Part shown: positions 62,313 through 64,000 of the stretch, one piece after another | Numbering within the stretch: position 1 is the stretch's first letter | Layout of the letters: each line of letters opens with the position of its first letter | DNA from: Terriglobia bacterium | Lineage (GTDB): Bacteria > Acidobacteriota > Terriglobia > Terriglobales > Acidobacteriaceae | Length of the DNA stretch: 64,000 bases | Direction of reading: 5' to 3' | NCBI GenBank assembly: GCA_020073645.1 | Contig: JAIQET010000002.1 | Span: 1-64,000 of the forward strand | Notes under the pieces: generated by a model | What the model was told of the DNA's origin: nothing | The model's database searches: none | Seen by the model: only the letters and a program-made list of their open reading frames with translations | Position numbers and translations under genes: made by a program

Positions 62313-63098
62313 CTACAGCAGCGCCAGGATGCGCACCGGCCCGCCGGAACCGCCTTCCAGCTTCATCGGTGCTACGACCACGATTACGCCCTTGGCCGGC
62401 ACCCGATCCAGGTTGGTGACGTTTTCCAGGTGATAGACGCTATGCGTCAGCGTGTACTGGTGCACCGCAAAGTCTGTCGACGGACCGTAATCGATGCTTA
62501 GGGTATCAATCCCCAGCCCCAGCACATTCCGCCCTTCGACCAGGAACTTGGCCGCGTCCTCGGAATATCCGGGAAAATGCATTACACCCTTGGCGTCGGC
62601 ATTACGGTATTCCTTGACGGAATTCCACCGCGAATCCCATCCCGTGCGCGCCATCACGACGGCTCCCAGCGGCATCTCGCCGTTCGCGTGCTCCCATGCG
62701 GCGATGTCTTCTACCGAAACCTGGTAGTCGGGATTCTCTTTGACCTTGGCGCTCACATCGAGCACCACCAGCGGTCCCATCAGCCGCTCTGGAGGAATCT
62801 GGTCCACCGTCCACGTGCCGCGCGCGAAATGTGCGGGAGCGTCAATGTGGGTGCCAAAGTGTTCCGGCAAAGAAATGTTGCGGGCGAAATACTTGTCTTT
62901 CTCGATGGTCGCGACCGTCTTTACCTGGTAGGCGGACTGTTCCGCCAGTTCGTAGGTTGGCACACTCGCGTTGATGGAGTGGGTGAGATCGACAACCGCA
63001 TGGAAACCCGCAATTTGGGTCGCATCGGGATGACGTTGCGCAAACAAAAACAGCGCCAAAGCCAGCGCATAACCGACAACAAAGGTCCGAATCTTCAT
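62313..63098 (-). CDS. Secreted cyclase-family protein (kynurenine formamidase-like)
   Basis: 261 residues. A signal peptide (MKIRTFVVGYALALALFLFA) is followed by a cyclase-family domain with the metal motif HFGTHIDAPAHFARG. DLTHSINASVPTY and GLGIDTLSIDYGPS are also typical. Relatives include kynurenine formamidase (KynB), isatin hydrolase and polyketide-cyclase-like enzymes. Export makes the cytosolic kynurenine role unlikely. The ATG at 63098 begins the signal peptide. A hairpin lies upstream at about 63153-63207. Confidence 0.88.
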   Translation of the reverse strand: MKIRTFVVGYALALALFLFAQRHPDATQIAGFHAVVDLTHSINASVPTYELAEQSAYQVKTVATIEKDKYFARNISLPEHFGTHIDAPAHFARGTWTVDQIPPERLMGPLVVLDVSAKVKENPDYQVSVEDIAAWEHANGEMPLGAVVMARTGWDSRWNSVKEYRNADAKGVMHFPGYSEDAAKFLVEGRNVLGLGIDTLSIDYGPSTDFAVHQYTLTHSVYHLENVTNLDRVPAKGVIVVVAPMKLEGGSGGPVRILALL

Positions 63099-63152
63099 GA
63101 AGCCTTACGTCTTCTTTCCCTGGTTCTGCTGCGAGCCTCCCGCCACTTTGAG

Positions 63153-63207
63153 GACACCCCCCCTATAGCAGTCAGATGCAGTCTTTCGTCCAGAGGTGTC
63201 TTTTTAT
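63153..63207. other. Hairpin with T run in an intergenic region
   Basis: GACACC (63153-63158) and GGTGTC (63195-63200) flank a 36-base loop, and TTTTTATT follows. It could be a terminator or part of a dispersed element, but no plus-strand gene reads into it. Confidence 0.4.
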
Positions 63208-63293
63208 TGTCGGGTCTGGGGGACGTACCTTCAAGGAACCTAGGGACATGGCCGTTTGGGACACCGGCCCTTAAGTGCGAGTGACAATTCAGT

Positions 63294-64000
63294 TCAACCC
63301 CGGAACTGCATCGCGACAGCGACAGCGGCCGCCGCCAGCGTACTCAGAAAATTCACGGCATCGTTGTTGAGAACATGCCGTCGCTCCAACCACGCTCCCA
63401 GGAAACTGTCAGCGAGCATGCCCACAACCCCTGCCGTCAGCGCAACCGCAAACCATCTCCAGGGAACCAGCCCGGAGAGTGTACACACTGCGCTGACAAT
63501 CGCGGCGGCTGCGATGCCGCACAAGGTTCCGGTCAGGCTTATGCCTCCATCCGTGCCCGCGGGCACTTCTTCCCACGTCGTGATCAACCGCGCCTTCTCG
63601 CTGGTTGCCTGCCCTAGTTCACTGGAGACCGTATCCGCCGCCGCTTCCGCAAGCGCAGCCGCAATCGCCAGCAGAAAGACTGGCCGTGCACTTACGGCAT
63701 ACACGCCGGCGCAGGCCGCTGCCACTCCAAGGTTGGCCAGGACTTGCGATGCCGTCCTGCCCTCTCGCTTCTCCGCGGTTCCTAGCTTCTGCTTTTGTTG
63801 ATATCCCAGGTGGGTTGTGATCCATGTCAGCGCAAACACCGAAACCAAAGCCAGAAATGCACCCGGGCCGGCACCCAGGTACAGGAGAAAACAGACCACG
63901 GCTCCGGCCACTGCGCCGGTGCGGCTCACGCCTCGTACCCAGCGGGCCAACACCGTGAACGCCGCGGTCACTAGGGCAGCGACCACAACCCGATGCCAAG
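63294..64000 (-). CDS. DUF92 (TIGR00297-type) membrane protein, probably cut by the window edge
   Basis: At least 230 residues with six hydrophobic segments. It shows RTGAVAGAVVCFLLYLGAGPGAF, KREGRTASQVLANLGVAAACAG, FLLAIAAALAEAAADTVSSELG, GTDGGISLTGTL and VGMLADSFLGAWLERR, all typical of the DUF92 family. Plant relatives include VTE6 phytyl-phosphate kinase, and the bacterial role is mostly unknown. A GTG at 63986 could be the start, but the frame stays open to 64000, and family members usually have one more helix, so the real start may lie outside. Confidence 0.8.
   Translation of the reverse strand, partial: WHRVVVAALVTAAFTVLARWVRGVSRTGAVAGAVVCFLLYLGAGPGAFLALVSVFALTWITTHLGYQQKQKLGTAEKREGRTASQVLANLGVAAACAGVYAVSARPVFLLAIAAALAEAAADTVSSELGQATSEKARLITTWEEVPAGTDGGISLTGTLCGIAAAAIVSAVCTLSGLVPWRWFAVALTAGVVGMLADSFLGAWLERRHVLNNDAVNFLSTLAAAAVAVAMQFRG

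Noticed and set aside
62313-63098. Kynurenine formamidase forming a pathway with tryptophan 2,3-dioxygenase
   Set aside because: The protein has a clear signal peptide and lies 43 kb away; KynB acts in the cytosol.

Overview
This is a 64-kb bacterial chromosome segment, about 60% G+C. Its gene content fits an acidobacterium close to the Koribacter/Terriglobia group: ASPIC/UnbV FG-GAP protein, paired Big-2 lipoproteins, a subtilase with a WGDS-rich tail, a homodimeric AceE with a two-lipoyl AceF, and many short-word intergenic repeats. The taxonomy is inferred from content only; there is no rRNA gene. No phage, transposase, CRISPR or classical defence locus was seen. Most genes are housekeeping, envelope or signalling genes.

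Layout. 0-2.6 kb is a damaged stretch: galK with a nonsense codon, an HTH domain in frame with an alanine-glyoxylate aminotransferase, and a MoaD-MoaE fusion cut off where the two convergent genes meet. 2.7-10.7 kb holds a STAS protein, Lon with a HAIR-like (HspR) operator over its ribosome binding site, prephenate dehydratase, a GNAT enzyme, a secreted RidA-like protein, the stump of a MocR regulator, a PPOX flavoprotein and a methyltransferase. 10.7-17.4 kb is a three-gene operon with ATGA overlaps: two alkaline-phosphatase-fold 'sulfatases' and a GT39-like membrane protein. 17.6-18.0 kb has tRNA-Cys and tRNA-Gly; a 30-bp piece of the tRNA-Cys 3' end is repeated exactly 100 bp away. 18-24 kb holds tryptophan 2,3-dioxygenase, an ABC ATPase, a lone receiver domain, a PhzF protein, a large secreted protein and a 1-Cys peroxiredoxin, then a selenocysteine tRNA. 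24-31.5 kb has an HD-GYP/GAF/GGDEF membrane protein, the subtilase, the FG-GAP protein and a DUF1223 protein. 31.5-42.8 kb has an RND pump with its adaptor, glycerate kinase, an MBL hydrolase, a GarR-like dehydrogenase, an acyl desaturase, a two-component system and Dps. 43-47.7 kb is a duplicated transcription unit for two Big-2 lipoproteins. 47.8-53.8 kb is the pyruvate dehydrogenase operon aceE-aceF-lpd, with lpd frameshifted in a G run. 54-64 kb has a zinc metallopeptidase, a SpoIIE-type phosphatase, RarA, a GxxExxY protein between long inverted repeats, an rRNA methyltransferase, TsaC, YdcF, a DinB/YfiT protein, a secreted cyclase-family protein and a DUF92 membrane protein.

The most unusual feature is the repeat landscape. 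Several families of short-word or palindromic repeats sit at gene ends so tightly that they supply the stop codons of at least seven genes, with an eighth stop at the edge of a repeat. Related copies lie inside lpd and the metallopeptidase. One family forms inverted repeats around a lone GxxExxY gene, which suggests a small mobile unit.
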